A stretch of DNA of 64,000 bases from Pseudomonadota bacterium (GTDB taxonomy: Bacteria > Pseudomonadota > Alphaproteobacteria > Rhizobiales > Xanthobacteraceae): assembly GCA_023404675.1 (NCBI GenBank), contig JAEYAW010000039.1, forward strand, positions 1-64,000. Reading direction: 5' to 3'. Both the position numbers and the translations under genes were made by a program. Under the pieces are notes generated by a model. It was not told the origin of the DNA, ran no database searches, and saw only the letters and a program-made list of their open reading frames with translations. Shown here piece by piece: positions 17,763 through 26,024 of the stretch (the first letter of the stretch is position 1; the number at the start of each line of letters is the position of its first letter).

Positions 17763-19442
17763 ATGACGGCAGAGAGTACAGAGATCGAGGCCGGTCGCGA
17801 TTTCATCCGCGACGTCGTGCAGGCCGATCTCGACGCGGGGCGGCACTCGCGCATCGTGACCCGGTTCCCGCCTGAGCCGAACGGCTATCTGCATATCGGC
17901 CACGCCAAGTCGATCGGGCTGAATTTCGGCATCGCGCAGGAGTTCGGCGGCAAGTGCAACCTGCGCTTCGACGACACCAACCCGACCAAGGAAGAGCAGG
18001 AATATATCGACGCCATCCAGCGCGACGTGCGCTGGCTCGGCTACGAGTGGGGCGACAACCTGTTCTTCGCCTCCGACTATTTCGAACGTCTCTACGAATG
18101 GGCCGAAATCCTGATCAGGAAAGGCGACGCTTACGTCGACGACCAGACACAGGAGGAGATCCGCCTGACGCGCGGCACGCTGACGGAAGCGGGGCAGAAC
18201 AGTCCGTTCCGCGACCGCAGCGTGGCGGACAATCTCGACCTGTTCCGCCGCATGCGCGCGGGCGAGTTTCCGAACGGCGCGCGCGTGCTGCGTGCGAAGA
18301 TCGACATGGGCTCCGGCAACATCAACCTGCGCGATCCGGTGCTCTACCGCATCATCCATGCGAAGCATCCGCGCACCGGCGAGACGTGGAAGATCTATCC
18401 GAGTTACGATTTCGCGCACGGCCAGTCCGATGCCATCGAGGGCGTCACGCACTCGATCTGCACGCTTGAGTTCGAGGACCACCGGCCGCTCTACGAGTGG
18501 CTGCTGTCGAAGCTGCCGGTGCCGGCGGTGCCGAAGCAGTACGAGTTCGCGCGGCTCAATCTCACCTACACGCTGCTGTCCAAGCGCGTGCTGACCGAAC
18601 TCGTGCGCGGCGGCCATGTCTCCGGCTGGGACGATCCGCGCATGCCGACGATGGCGGGGCTGCGGCGGCGCGGCGTGCCGCCGGAGGCGGTGCGCGATTT
18701 CATCAAGCGGATCGGCGTCGCCAAGGCCAACTCCGTGGTCGATGTCGGTATGCTGGAATTTTCGATCCGCGAAGTGCTGAACCGCACCGCGCAGCGGCGG
18801 ATGGCTGTGCTGCGGCCGCTGAAGGTCGTCATCGAGAATTATCCGGAAGGGCAGAGCGAGGAGCTTGAGGCGGTCAACCATCCGGACAATCCGGCCGCAG
18901 GCGTGCGCAAGGTTTCGTTCGGCCGCGAGCTTTACATCGAGCGCGACGACTTCATGGAAGACCCGCCGAAAAAATTCTTCCGCCTGTCGCCGGGAAGGGA
19001 AGTGCGGCTGCGCTATGCGTACTTCATCACCTGCCGCGAGGTGGTGAAGGATGCGTCCGGCCAGATCGTCGAACTGCGCTGCACCTACGATCCCGCAACG
19101 CGCGGCGGCAATGCGCCGGACGGACGAAAGGTGAAGGCGACGATCCACTGGCTGTCGGCCGAGCATTCGGTGCCGGCGGAGGTCCGGATTTACAATCAGC
19201 TGTTCACAAATCCGAGCCCCAATGCGGCGGACTTCGTTGCCGATCTCAATCCGGAATCCCTTGAGGTTCTGCCGGGCGCGCGGGTCGAGCCCGGCGTGGC
19301 GCACAGCGGCGCGCCGGAGGCGTTGCAGTTCGAGCGGCAGGGCTATTTCACCCGCGACAAGGACTCGACGCCGGACAGGCCGGTGTTCAACCGCACCATC
19401 GGCCTGCGCGATACCTTCGCCAAGGAAGTCGCCAAGGGATAG
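17763..19442 (+). CDS. glnS: Glutaminyl-tRNA synthetase
   Basis: Charges tRNA-Gln directly with glutamine. At 559 residues it is close to E. coli GlnRS and has no YqeY-like tail. The GlnRS-type HIGH motif lies in TRFPPEPNGYLHIGHAKSI, followed by RFDDTNPTKEEQEY. The KMSKS counterpart is LLSKRVLTELV, with GWDDPRMPTMAGLRRRG just after. The C-terminal beta-barrel anticodon domain contains HWLSAEHSVPAEVRIYNQLF. Direct charging is a minority solution in alphaproteobacteria, most of which amidate Glu-tRNA-Gln, so the gene probably came in by ancient transfer. Codon use looks like that of its neighbours. Confidence 0.96.
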   Translation: MTAESTEIEAGRDFIRDVVQADLDAGRHSRIVTRFPPEPNGYLHIGHAKSIGLNFGIAQEFGGKCNLRFDDTNPTKEEQEYIDAIQRDVRWLGYEWGDNLFFASDYFERLYEWAEILIRKGDAYVDDQTQEEIRLTRGTLTEAGQNSPFRDRSVADNLDLFRRMRAGEFPNGARVLRAKIDMGSGNINLRDPVLYRIIHAKHPRTGETWKIYPSYDFAHGQSDAIEGVTHSICTLEFEDHRPLYEWLLSKLPVPAVPKQYEFARLNLTYTLLSKRVLTELVRGGHVSGWDDPRMPTMAGLRRRGVPPEAVRDFIKRIGVAKANSVVDVGMLEFSIREVLNRTAQRRMAVLRPLKVVIENYPEGQSEELEAVNHPDNPAAGVRKVSFGRELYIERDDFMEDPPKKFFRLSPGREVRLRYAYFITCREVVKDASGQIVELRCTYDPATRGGNAPDGRKVKATIHWLSAEHSVPAEVRIYNQLFTNPSPNAADFVADLNPESLEVLPGARVEPGVAHSGAPEALQFERQGYFTRDKDSTPDRPVFNRTIGLRDTFAKEVAKG

Positions 19443-19526
19443 CCGCTTTCCTCTGCCCCGCGCCGTTCGGGCCTGACAATCGCCCGCGTTTCGATAAGAT
19501 CGACGCCGGGCGGAGCGGGGGCGGCC

Positions 19527-21779
19527 GTGGCGGACTGGGGCAGGCAACAGGGCAGGACATGGGCGCGGGCGCTCACATGGCCGCGCGGCGTTGCCGCAAC
19601 CGCCGCCGTGCGATGGCCGTGGCTTGCCGATACCGGAGAGGCGTTTCGCGCCCGTCTCAACGCCCTGATCGCGGCGGAGGCCGCGCAGGCGCAACTGCTG
19701 CCATGGCTCGCGATCGCGTTCGGCGTCGGCATCGCGCTGTATTTCACCGCCGACAACGAGCCGTCGATGCCGGCCGCCGTGGCAGTTGCGCTGCTGCTCG
19801 GCGGCGGCGCCATTGCGGCGCGGCGGCACCGCGCCTTCGTCCCGGCCATTCTGCTGGCGGTGGTGGCGAGCGGCTTCGCGGTGCCGGTGCTAAAGGCAAT
19901 GCACGTCGCGCACCCCGTGCTGGAGCGGCCGTTGTCCGGCGTCCGTCTCGCGGGCTTCGTCGAGACGCGCGAGGAGCGCGAGCGGTCGGATCGCTTCGTG
20001 CTGCGCGTGGAGCGGTTCGAGACGCCGCGCGCCGGTCCAACCATGGAGCGCGTCCGGCTCTCGGTGCGCAAGGGCACCGCGCCCGAGGTCGGCAGCTTCG
20101 TCGCGCTGACCGCGCGGCTGACACCGCCGCTCGCGCCGTTGCGGCCCGGCGGCTATGATTTCGCGCGCGATCTTTATTTTCAGGGCATCGGCGCGTCCGG
20201 CTTCGTGCTCGGACGCATTCACGACGAGAGCCCGCCCGTCGCGGCCGGATGGGCCCTGCGCTATGCGGCGGCGATGCAGGCGATGCGCGACGGCATCGAC
20301 GCGCGCATCCGCGCGCAGTTGTCCGGCGACGCGCGCGCCATCGCCACCGCGCTGCTGACCGGGCGGCGTGACGCGATCACGACGCCGGTGAACGATGCAA
20401 TGTTCGTGTCCGGGCTCGGCCATATCCTGTCCATCTCCGGCTACCACATGGCGGTGGTGGCGGGCGTCGTGTTCTTCGCGGTGCGCGGACTGCTTGCGCT
20501 GGTACCGGCACTCACCGCGACGTTCCCCATCAAGAAATGGGCGGCGTGCGCAGCGTTGCTCGCCGCCACGTTCTATCTGCTGCTGTCCGGTGCGGAGGTC
20601 GCCACGCGCCGCTCCTATCTGATGACGGCTGTGGTGCTGCTGGCGGTGATGGTGGACCGCCGCGCGGTGACGGTGCGCACGCTGGCGGTGGCGGCGCTTG
20701 TGGTGCTGGCGCTCGCGCCCGAAGCGCTGGTGCATCCGAGTTTCCAGATGTCGTTCGCCGCCACGCTTGGCCTCGTGACGCTGGTGCAGTTCGGGATGCC
20801 GCGCCTGTTCGCCTCGCCCGACAATTCGCTGGCGGCGCGCGCGGCGCTGTGGGGAGGACGCGAGATCGCCGTGCTGCTGCTGGCCTCGCTGGTCGCGGGT
20901 CTCGCGACCATGCCGTTCGCCGCCTATCACTTCCACCGGCTCGCGCCGTACGGGCTGCTGGCCAATCTCGCGGCGATGCCGGTGGTGTCCGGCGTGGTCA
21001 TGCCGGCGGGGCTGCTGGGTCTCGCCGCGATCCCGTTCGGATTCGACGGCTTCTTCTGGTGGCTGATGAATCTCGGCATCGGCTGGATGATCGCGGTGGC
21101 GCAGTGGGTCGCGGCTCTGCCCGGCGCGGTCGGGCGGGTGCCGGCATTCGGCACTGGCGCATTGCTGCTGATGACCGCGGGCATTGTGCTGCTCGGTCTG
21201 CTGCGCACGCCGTTGCGCTGGATCGGCGCGGTTTCCGTCGCGGGCGGCGTTGCCGTCGCCGTGCTGACGCCGCAGCCGGATGTTCTGATCGCTGGCGATG
21301 GCACGGCGGTCGCGGTGCGTGGCCGCGACGGGCGGTTCAGCCTGATGCGCACAGGCGGCGACACGTTCGTCGCGCGCGAATGGCTTGCCGCCGATGCCGA
21401 TGCGCGCGGCGCTGACGATCCGTCATTGACCTCGGGTGTCTCGTGCGACGAGCTCGGCTGTGTCGCGCCGGATGCGAAGGGCCGCCTGGTTGCGCTGTCG
21501 CTGCACCCGTCCGCCTTCGTCGATGATTGCGCGCGCACGCATCTGATCGTGACGACGGGACAGCCGCCGGGCGACTGCGCGGCGCTGGCGTTTGATCGCG
21601 AACGGCTGGATCGGGAAGGGGCGGTTGCGCTTCATGCGGAAGGCGAGAGCTATCGCGTCACCGCCGCGCGTCCCTCATCCGCGCGGCGGCCGTGGACGGG
21701 CACCGCGCGGGACATCGTCATAGCGCCGCGCAATCCCGATGCCACGCCGGCGGACACTGTTCGCGAGGCGGACGATTAG
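19527..21779 (+). CDS. comEC: ComEC/Rec2 family DNA-uptake channel protein
   Basis: Polytopic inner-membrane protein, 750 residues, expected to form the channel that brings transforming DNA into the cytoplasm. The N-terminal soluble DUF4131-like part is followed by the Competence domain, with the signature GLGHILSISGYHMAVVAGVVFF (about residues 297-318) and many hydrophobic helices to about 575. The C-terminal part is a shortened hydrolase-like region (from about 590) without the metal-binding HxHxDH motif of the ComEC beta-lactamase-like nuclease, so nuclease activity is doubtful. This is common in alphaproteobacteria. The probable start is GTG. It is tail-to-tail with a DNA methyltransferase gene, with only 10 bp between the stops. 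Confidence 0.9.
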   Translation: MADWGRQQGRTWARALTWPRGVAATAAVRWPWLADTGEAFRARLNALIAAEAAQAQLLPWLAIAFGVGIALYFTADNEPSMPAAVAVALLLGGGAIAARRHRAFVPAILLAVVASGFAVPVLKAMHVAHPVLERPLSGVRLAGFVETREERERSDRFVLRVERFETPRAGPTMERVRLSVRKGTAPEVGSFVALTARLTPPLAPLRPGGYDFARDLYFQGIGASGFVLGRIHDESPPVAAGWALRYAAAMQAMRDGIDARIRAQLSGDARAIATALLTGRRDAITTPVNDAMFVSGLGHILSISGYHMAVVAGVVFFAVRGLLALVPALTATFPIKKWAACAALLAATFYLLLSGAEVATRRSYLMTAVVLLAVMVDRRAVTVRTLAVAALVVLALAPEALVHPSFQMSFAATLGLVTLVQFGMPRLFASPDNSLAARAALWGGREIAVLLLASLVAGLATMPFAAYHFHRLAPYGLLANLAAMPVVSGVVMPAGLLGLAAIPFGFDGFFWWLMNLGIGWMIAVAQWVAALPGAVGRVPAFGTGALLLMTAGIVLLGLLRTPLRWIGAVSVAGGVAVAVLTPQPDVLIAGDGTAVAVRGRDGRFSLMRTGGDTFVAREWLAADADARGADDPSLTSGVSCDELGCVAPDAKGRLVALSLHPSAFVDDCARTHLIVTTGQPPGDCAALAFDRERLDREGAVALHAEGESYRVTAARPSSARRPWTGTARDIVIAPRNPDATPADTVREADD

Positions 21780-21789
21780 CCGGAGCGCG

Positions 21790-22761
21790 TTATTTTTCTT
21801 CGGAATTCTCGGATCGTCTGGCGCGGCCGGTCGCGATTCCCGGCGTGTTGCGTTCCCAGAACACGCCCTCTGCATAGCCCTGGATCGTTCGGTCCCGCTC
21901 CGCCAGTTCCAGCCGGCGCTCGGCGAGCAGCGCGTATTCTTCCTCCGACTCGATCCCGATGAAACGGCGACCGAGTTTCTTTGCGGCCACCGAACTCGTC
22001 CCGCTGCCGAGAAACGGGTCGAGCACCAGATCGTTCGGATTGGAGCTTGCAAGGATCAGCTTCGCGAGCAGCTTTTCGCTCTTCTGTGTCGGGTGGTCGG
22101 TGTTCTCGGGCATCGACCAGAACGGGATGGTGATGTCCGACCAGAAGTTGGAGGGATGGGTGTCGCGCCAATTTCCGTCGTCGGATCGCGACCAGTCCTT
22201 GGGCGAACCATCCTCATTGCGGTAGGGCGCGATGACGCGACGGCGCAGCTTCACCTCGTCGACGTTGAAGGTGTAGCGGTCGCCGACCGTACAGAACCAG
22301 ATGTCCTCGCTGGCGTTCTTCCAGTTCGCCTTCGCGCCGCGCCCCTTCTCCCGTTCCCATGTGATCCGGTTGCGGACCTTCAGGCGCGGCGTGATCGCCG
22401 CGAAGATCGAGTTCGAGGTGTGCCAGTCACCGCAGACATAGACGCTCGCGTCCGGCTTCAGCAGCGGCAGCAGAACGTCGAGCACGTCACCGAGCCACTT
22501 GGCGTAGGCATCGACGGATTTCCGGGTGAAAGCCGTCTCGCCGAAACGCTTGTTGAGGTTGTAGGGCGGATCGAGGATGAGGAGATCGACAGTGCCCGCC
22601 TGCAGCAGCGGCGATATCAGCCGACAATCGGCGAGGATCGTGCAGTTCTCGCTCGCCGGGCTGACGTCCTCCGGAGCGAGGAGCTTGCCGCGCAGTCGCT
22701 CCCTGTCCGCGTCATTCAATGTGAGTGTGCGGTTTCCGGGCGCGCGCTCCTTGTCGGGCAT
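21790..22761 (-). CDS. Site-specific DNA methyltransferase, beta-class (adenine-N6 or cytosine-N4), orphan
   Basis: 323 residues from MPDKERAPGNRTLTLND. Catalytic motif IV is DPPYNL at 64-69. The target-recognition stretch follows (about 130-215), and the S-adenosylmethionine motif I, DPFLGSGTSS, sits near the C-terminus (248-257). Motif IV before motif I is the order of beta-class enzymes. The DPPY form favours adenine-N6 methylation but does not exclude cytosine-N4. No restriction endonuclease or specificity subunit lies beside it, so it is an orphan. Further upstream in-frame codons (to 22893) lack a ribosome site and run towards the preceding gene. It lies 37 bp after a membrane coiled-coil gene on the same strand and converges on comEC. 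The recognition sequence cannot be read. Confidence 0.88.
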   Translation of the reverse strand: MPDKERAPGNRTLTLNDADRERLRGKLLAPEDVSPASENCTILADCRLISPLLQAGTVDLLILDPPYNLNKRFGETAFTRKSVDAYAKWLGDVLDVLLPLLKPDASVYVCGDWHTSNSIFAAITPRLKVRNRITWEREKGRGAKANWKNASEDIWFCTVGDRYTFNVDEVKLRRRVIAPYRNEDGSPKDWSRSDDGNWRDTHPSNFWSDITIPFWSMPENTDHPTQKSEKLLAKLILASSNPNDLVLDPFLGSGTSSVAAKKLGRRFIGIESEEEYALLAERRLELAERDRTIQGYAEGVFWERNTPGIATGRARRSENSEEK

Positions 22762-22798
22762 GACGTCTCTCAACCACGTTGCAGATATTGAAGCATGC

Positions 22799-23554
22799 TC
22801 ACGGCTTCTTGCCGATGAAGATATGCACGGCATCCGCGGTGTCGTTGCCGTCCGGAAAGCGCAGGGCCGTGGTCGGTAGCCCGGCGACGCCAAGCATGTC
22901 GCGCAAGGTCAGCGCCGCATTGCCGAAATCACCGGTGCGGGTCTCGGCGATCTCGACCTGTACGCCTGAGAACGTGGTGATGGTTCCGACCGCCGGGCGG
23001 CCGGAGAGGGTGCGGAGCGGAACCGATCCGTCGCGCGGACGCCGCACCCAACCCGCTTTGCCCAGCGCAGAGGCGATGTCTTCCATCAGCGCTTCCGGCT
23101 CGGCTTCGGGATGGACGGTGAAGTCGTAGGGTGTGCCAGCGAAAGGCTTCAGCTTCTCCGCAATCGCGCTCTGCTGCTCCGGCGTGAGCGAGCGCGTCGC
23201 ACGCAGCCTGGCGATTTCCGCTTCGGCCGCGACGAGGCGGCGGCCCGCGGTGGACGTCCCCTGTTCGAGTTCGCGAACCTGCCCGGTCAGCGCCGTGATG
23301 GCGCGCGCCTGCGAGGTCTCCCTGATCCGCAACTCCGACAGTGTGCGGGACGCCGTGCGTTCGGCTGCGATGTGCAGGGCGGCAGCGGCGACGAGGCCGC
23401 CGACGATCAGAGCGGGGCCGATACGCGGCGGCACGATCCGGCGGGTGTCGATGACGCGCAGGAGATCGCCGCCGTATTCAAGCAACAGTCCCGCGAGGAT
23501 CGTCGCGCCCGCGACGGCGATCAGGATGTCGATTGCGGCGGGCGTCAGGGACAT
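22799..23554 (-). CDS. Membrane protein with coiled-coil, unknown function
   Basis: 251 residues. Two N-terminal transmembrane helices (about 8-25 and 46-64) are followed by a long coiled coil (about 66-120, rich in Arg/Glu/Ala heptads such as RELEQGTSTAGRRLVAAEAEIARLRA). A compact C-terminal domain (about 125-251) contains PFAGTPYDFTVHPEAEPEALMEDIASALGKAGW and ends with HIFIGKKP. I do not recognise the family by name; similar proteins with this helix-coil-domain layout occur in rhizobia. It is 37 bp upstream of the orphan methyltransferase and may be co-transcribed with it. The C-terminal domain should lie in the cytoplasm if both helices cross the membrane. Confidence 0.75.
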   Translation of the reverse strand: MSLTPAAIDILIAVAGATILAGLLLEYGGDLLRVIDTRRIVPPRIGPALIVGGLVAAAALHIAAERTASRTLSELRIRETSQARAITALTGQVRELEQGTSTAGRRLVAAEAEIARLRATRSLTPEQQSAIAEKLKPFAGTPYDFTVHPEAEPEALMEDIASALGKAGWVRRPRDGSVPLRTLSGRPAVGTITTFSGVQVEIAETRTGDFGNAALTLRDMLGVAGLPTTALRFPDGNDTADAVHIFIGKKP

Positions 23555-23838
23555 GGCGGCATTGCTCGTGGACGTCTGGACGGCATGGCGGACGGAGCGG
23601 ACGTCACCATTCCGAGCGTGGTGACATGTCCTCTTCGCATGTCCGGATCAGGGCAGCCAGTCCCGCCGGGCGCGACGCGAAGGCGCAATCCGCTCTGCGC
23701 CGTTAACGTTTCTTGCGTGCATGATCGCAATTGAACGGCCGCATGCCCTTGCGCGTTAGGCTTACCGGAAAATAGCGCTGCGGTCTTAACCCGTCGGAAT
23801 TTGGTTTCGTCTAGTGTCCTGCGCGCAAGGAGTTCAAC

Positions 23839-24321
23839 ATGCGTACCGCCCTGACGCTCGCCGTTCTGATCGCGTCCTCCGCTGCCGCAGTCGCGGGCGA
23901 TGGGACCGTTCTCGTCATTCCCGGCCGGCCCGGCGTGCCGGTGATCATCTCCGGTCGCGACGCATCTTATGCCGTTGTCGAGGGCGAATGGGGCCTTGCC
24001 AAGAATATCCAGATCCAGCCGATCGTGTATGGCGGCTACGATCCCTATCCGCCCAAGAAGGTCGGCCATTACTATCCGACGCTGGGACACAAGCCGGGTT
24101 ATGGCCGCCTCGAAATCGAGCCGTCGCCGGACCGGAAATTGCCGAAGCCGGCCGCGAGCTACAGCCGCTCGTGGAGCGCCGAGTCCGCACCGCCGCCCGC
24201 GGTGATCACGCAGGAATCGCCGCCCGTGATCGTCGCCCCGCAGATCGGCGGCGGGCTGCCTTATCCACCCTATCCGCCGTATCCCCCCGTCATGGGACCG
24301 CGGCCGGGCTTTCCACGCTAG
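23839..24321 (+). CDS. Small exported proline-rich protein
   Basis: 160 residues. The signal peptide MRTALTLAVLIASSAAAVAG is clear. The mature protein has a Gly/Tyr/Pro-rich middle (VYGGYDPYPPKKVGHYYPTLGHKPGYG) and a C-terminal tail with a PPYPPYPPYPP repeat, suggesting an extended polyproline segment in the periplasm or envelope. AAGGAG lies 6 nt before the start. It is 46 bp upstream of a second exported Tyr-rich gene on the same strand and probably shares its transcript. No function is known to me. Confidence 0.75.
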   Translation: MRTALTLAVLIASSAAAVAGDGTVLVIPGRPGVPVIISGRDASYAVVEGEWGLAKNIQIQPIVYGGYDPYPPKKVGHYYPTLGHKPGYGRLEIEPSPDRKLPKPAASYSRSWSAESAPPPAVITQESPPVIVAPQIGGGLPYPPYPPYPPVMGPRPGFPR

Positions 24322-24367
24322 CCGATACGACAACGACAAAACGATAATATCCAACAGGAGAGACACT

Positions 24368-25087
24368 ATGCGTCAGATGATTTCGGGGCTGGTCGCGGCG
24401 GTCGCCGTGGTCGGTCTGAGCGCGGCCCCCGCCAAAGCCTGCGGCTTTTCCTCGGGCTGCGGTTCGCCTTGCTCGGCGCCGGTTTACAACCCCTGCGGCG
24501 GTCCGGGCGTCTACAGCTACGGCCTGAGCTACGGCACCTATGAGCGTCTGCCCTCGATCAACGTGCCGCAATATTACTACGTCAACCAGGGGCCGACCTA
24601 TACGGGGCCGGGCGCGTTCGCGCCGTACCCGACCTATCAGGAGCGCGCCGTGTCCGGCTGGCAGGGTGTCTCCAGCCCATACTACTACGGCTATTATGGC
24701 GGTCCGTATGCCAACGCCACCAGCCATTACTATGATGGTGCGCCTCGCTGGTCCGGCCCGGCGATCTACCGCAATCCCTATGTTCGCGGCGCTGCCTACC
24801 GCCCGTACCGGGCGAGCCCCCGTTACTACGGCGTTCGCCGTGCGGCCTATTCGCCGACCTACGGCTATCGCAGCTACGGCGTGCGCTCGGGCTATGCCCC
24901 GCGCTACGGTTACGCGCGGCCGAGCGTTCGTTACGGCGTGCCGGCGATGCACGGCCGCTCGGCCTATCGCGGCGGCTATTCGTACGCCATGCCGCGGCAG
25001 GGCTATCGCGGCCCGGCCTATCATGGTGGCTACGCGGGACGCCCGATGCATTCCGGAACGGGCGGACTGGAGCGTCGCCCGCGCTGA
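24368..25087 (+). CDS. Exported Tyr/Gly/Arg-rich low-complexity protein
   Basis: 239 residues. The signal peptide MRQMISGLVAAVAVVGLSAAPAKA is followed by a Cys-rich start (CGFSSGCGSPCSAPVYNPCGG, four cysteines) and then about 190 residues dominated by Tyr, Gly, Arg, Pro and Ala with irregular repeats of the type RYYGVRRAAY, TYGYRSYGV, RYGYARP and YRGGYSY. No enzyme motif is visible. AGGAGAG precedes the start and a bidirectional hairpin ends the transcript. The composition suggests an intrinsically disordered, sticky envelope protein. That role is inference only. Confidence 0.75.
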   Translation: MRQMISGLVAAVAVVGLSAAPAKACGFSSGCGSPCSAPVYNPCGGPGVYSYGLSYGTYERLPSINVPQYYYVNQGPTYTGPGAFAPYPTYQERAVSGWQGVSSPYYYGYYGGPYANATSHYYDGAPRWSGPAIYRNPYVRGAAYRPYRASPRYYGVRRAAYSPTYGYRSYGVRSGYAPRYGYARPSVRYGVPAMHGRSAYRGGYSYAMPRQGYRGPAYHGGYAGRPMHSGTGGLERRPR

Positions 25088-25114
25088 TCCGCTTGAGAGC
25101 ACTGCCACGACAAG

Positions 25115-25144
25115 CGCCCGTTCGACTACGCGAGCGGGCGTTTT
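25115..25144. terminator. Terminator between the exported Tyr-rich gene and rlmB
   Basis: A 10-bp stem (25115-25124 with 25131-25140, one G-T wobble) and a 6-nt loop are followed by TTTT at 25141-25144 on the plus strand. It serves the plus-strand gene, and possibly rlmB whose stop is at 25149. Confidence 0.75.
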
Positions 25145-25148
25145 CCTT

Positions 25149-25964
25149 TCAGCCCATCAGGCCGAGCCGGGACGCGCCGATATACAGCGACAGTGCCGCC
25201 GCATTCGAGACGTTGAGGCTCTTGATGTCGCCCGGCAGGTCGAGACGCGCCACGCAGGCGCAGGTCTCGCGCGTGAGCTGGCGCAGGCCCTTGCCCTCGG
25301 CGCCCAGCACCAGCGCCAAAGGTTGGCGCAGGGGGATTTTAGAGAGATCGTCCTCGCCAGCGCTGTCGAGTCCGACGGTGAGGAATCCGCGCTCGTTCAT
25401 TTCGGTCAGCGCACGCGCGAGGTTCTGGACACTCACCAGCGGCACAAGTTCCAGCGCGCCCGACGCGGATTTGGCAAGGACGCCCGTCGCCTCCGGGCTG
25501 TGGCGGGCGGTGAGGACGACGGCCTTGACCGCGAAGGCGGCCGCCGATCGCAGGATGGCTCCGACATTGTGGGGGTCGGTAATCTGGTCGAGCACCAGCA
25601 CGATGCCGTCGTCCGGAAGGGTTTGAAGAGTGGGCGAGGGCAGCGGCTCGGCCTCGGCCAGCAGGCCCTGATGCACGGCGTCCGGCCCGAGCCGGGAATC
25701 GATGTCCGATGGCCGGACGATCTCCGGCGTCACGCGGGTCTCGATCTGCTCTTCCTCCAGCCGCCTGGCCGCATTCTCGGTGAGGAGCAGCTTGAGGATG
25801 GTGCGGTCGGGATTGGCCAGCGCCGCGCTGACCGTATGCCAGCCGTAAAGGATCACCGGACCGTCCCGGTCACGCTCGGGACGGTCGCGCCAGTTGCGAC
25901 GCTGTAGAGATGAACCGGGCCGTTTCGGTCCGCGGTATTTGCGCTCGTTCATGGCCGGATACAT
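25149..25964 (-). CDS. rlmB: 23S rRNA (guanosine-2'-O-) methyltransferase RlmB (SpoU/TrmH family)
   Basis: Methylates the ribose of a conserved guanosine in 23S rRNA (G2251 in E. coli) with S-adenosylmethionine. At 271 residues it has an N-terminal substrate-binding domain (ILYGWHTVSAALANPDRTILKLLLTENA) and a C-terminal SPOUT knot. The knot motifs are DQITDPHNVGAILRSAAAF, LALVLGAEGKGLRQLTRE and DLPGDIKSLNVSNAAALSLY. The basic tail before residue 35 (NERKYRGPKRPG) is usual for alphaproteobacterial members. ATG 25952 (MNERKYR) is an equally good start; neither has a strong ribosome site. Confidence 0.93.
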   Translation of the reverse strand: MYPAMNERKYRGPKRPGSSLQRRNWRDRPERDRDGPVILYGWHTVSAALANPDRTILKLLLTENAARRLEEEQIETRVTPEIVRPSDIDSRLGPDAVHQGLLAEAEPLPSPTLQTLPDDGIVLVLDQITDPHNVGAILRSAAAFAVKAVVLTARHSPEATGVLAKSASGALELVPLVSVQNLARALTEMNERGFLTVGLDSAGEDDLSKIPLRQPLALVLGAEGKGLRQLTRETCACVARLDLPGDIKSLNVSNAAALSLYIGASRLGLMG

Positions 25965-26024
25965 AGCCGAACCGGAGCGGCAGGCAACCTTGGTGACGTA
26001 GTCACGCCCGCGCCGCGGCGCGGA

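Noticed and set aside
17757..19829. 690-codon frame antisense to glnS and the start of comEC
   Set aside because: It mirrors two well-supported genes in GC-rich sequence, has no family motif and is rich in Arg/His, as expected for a shadow frame.
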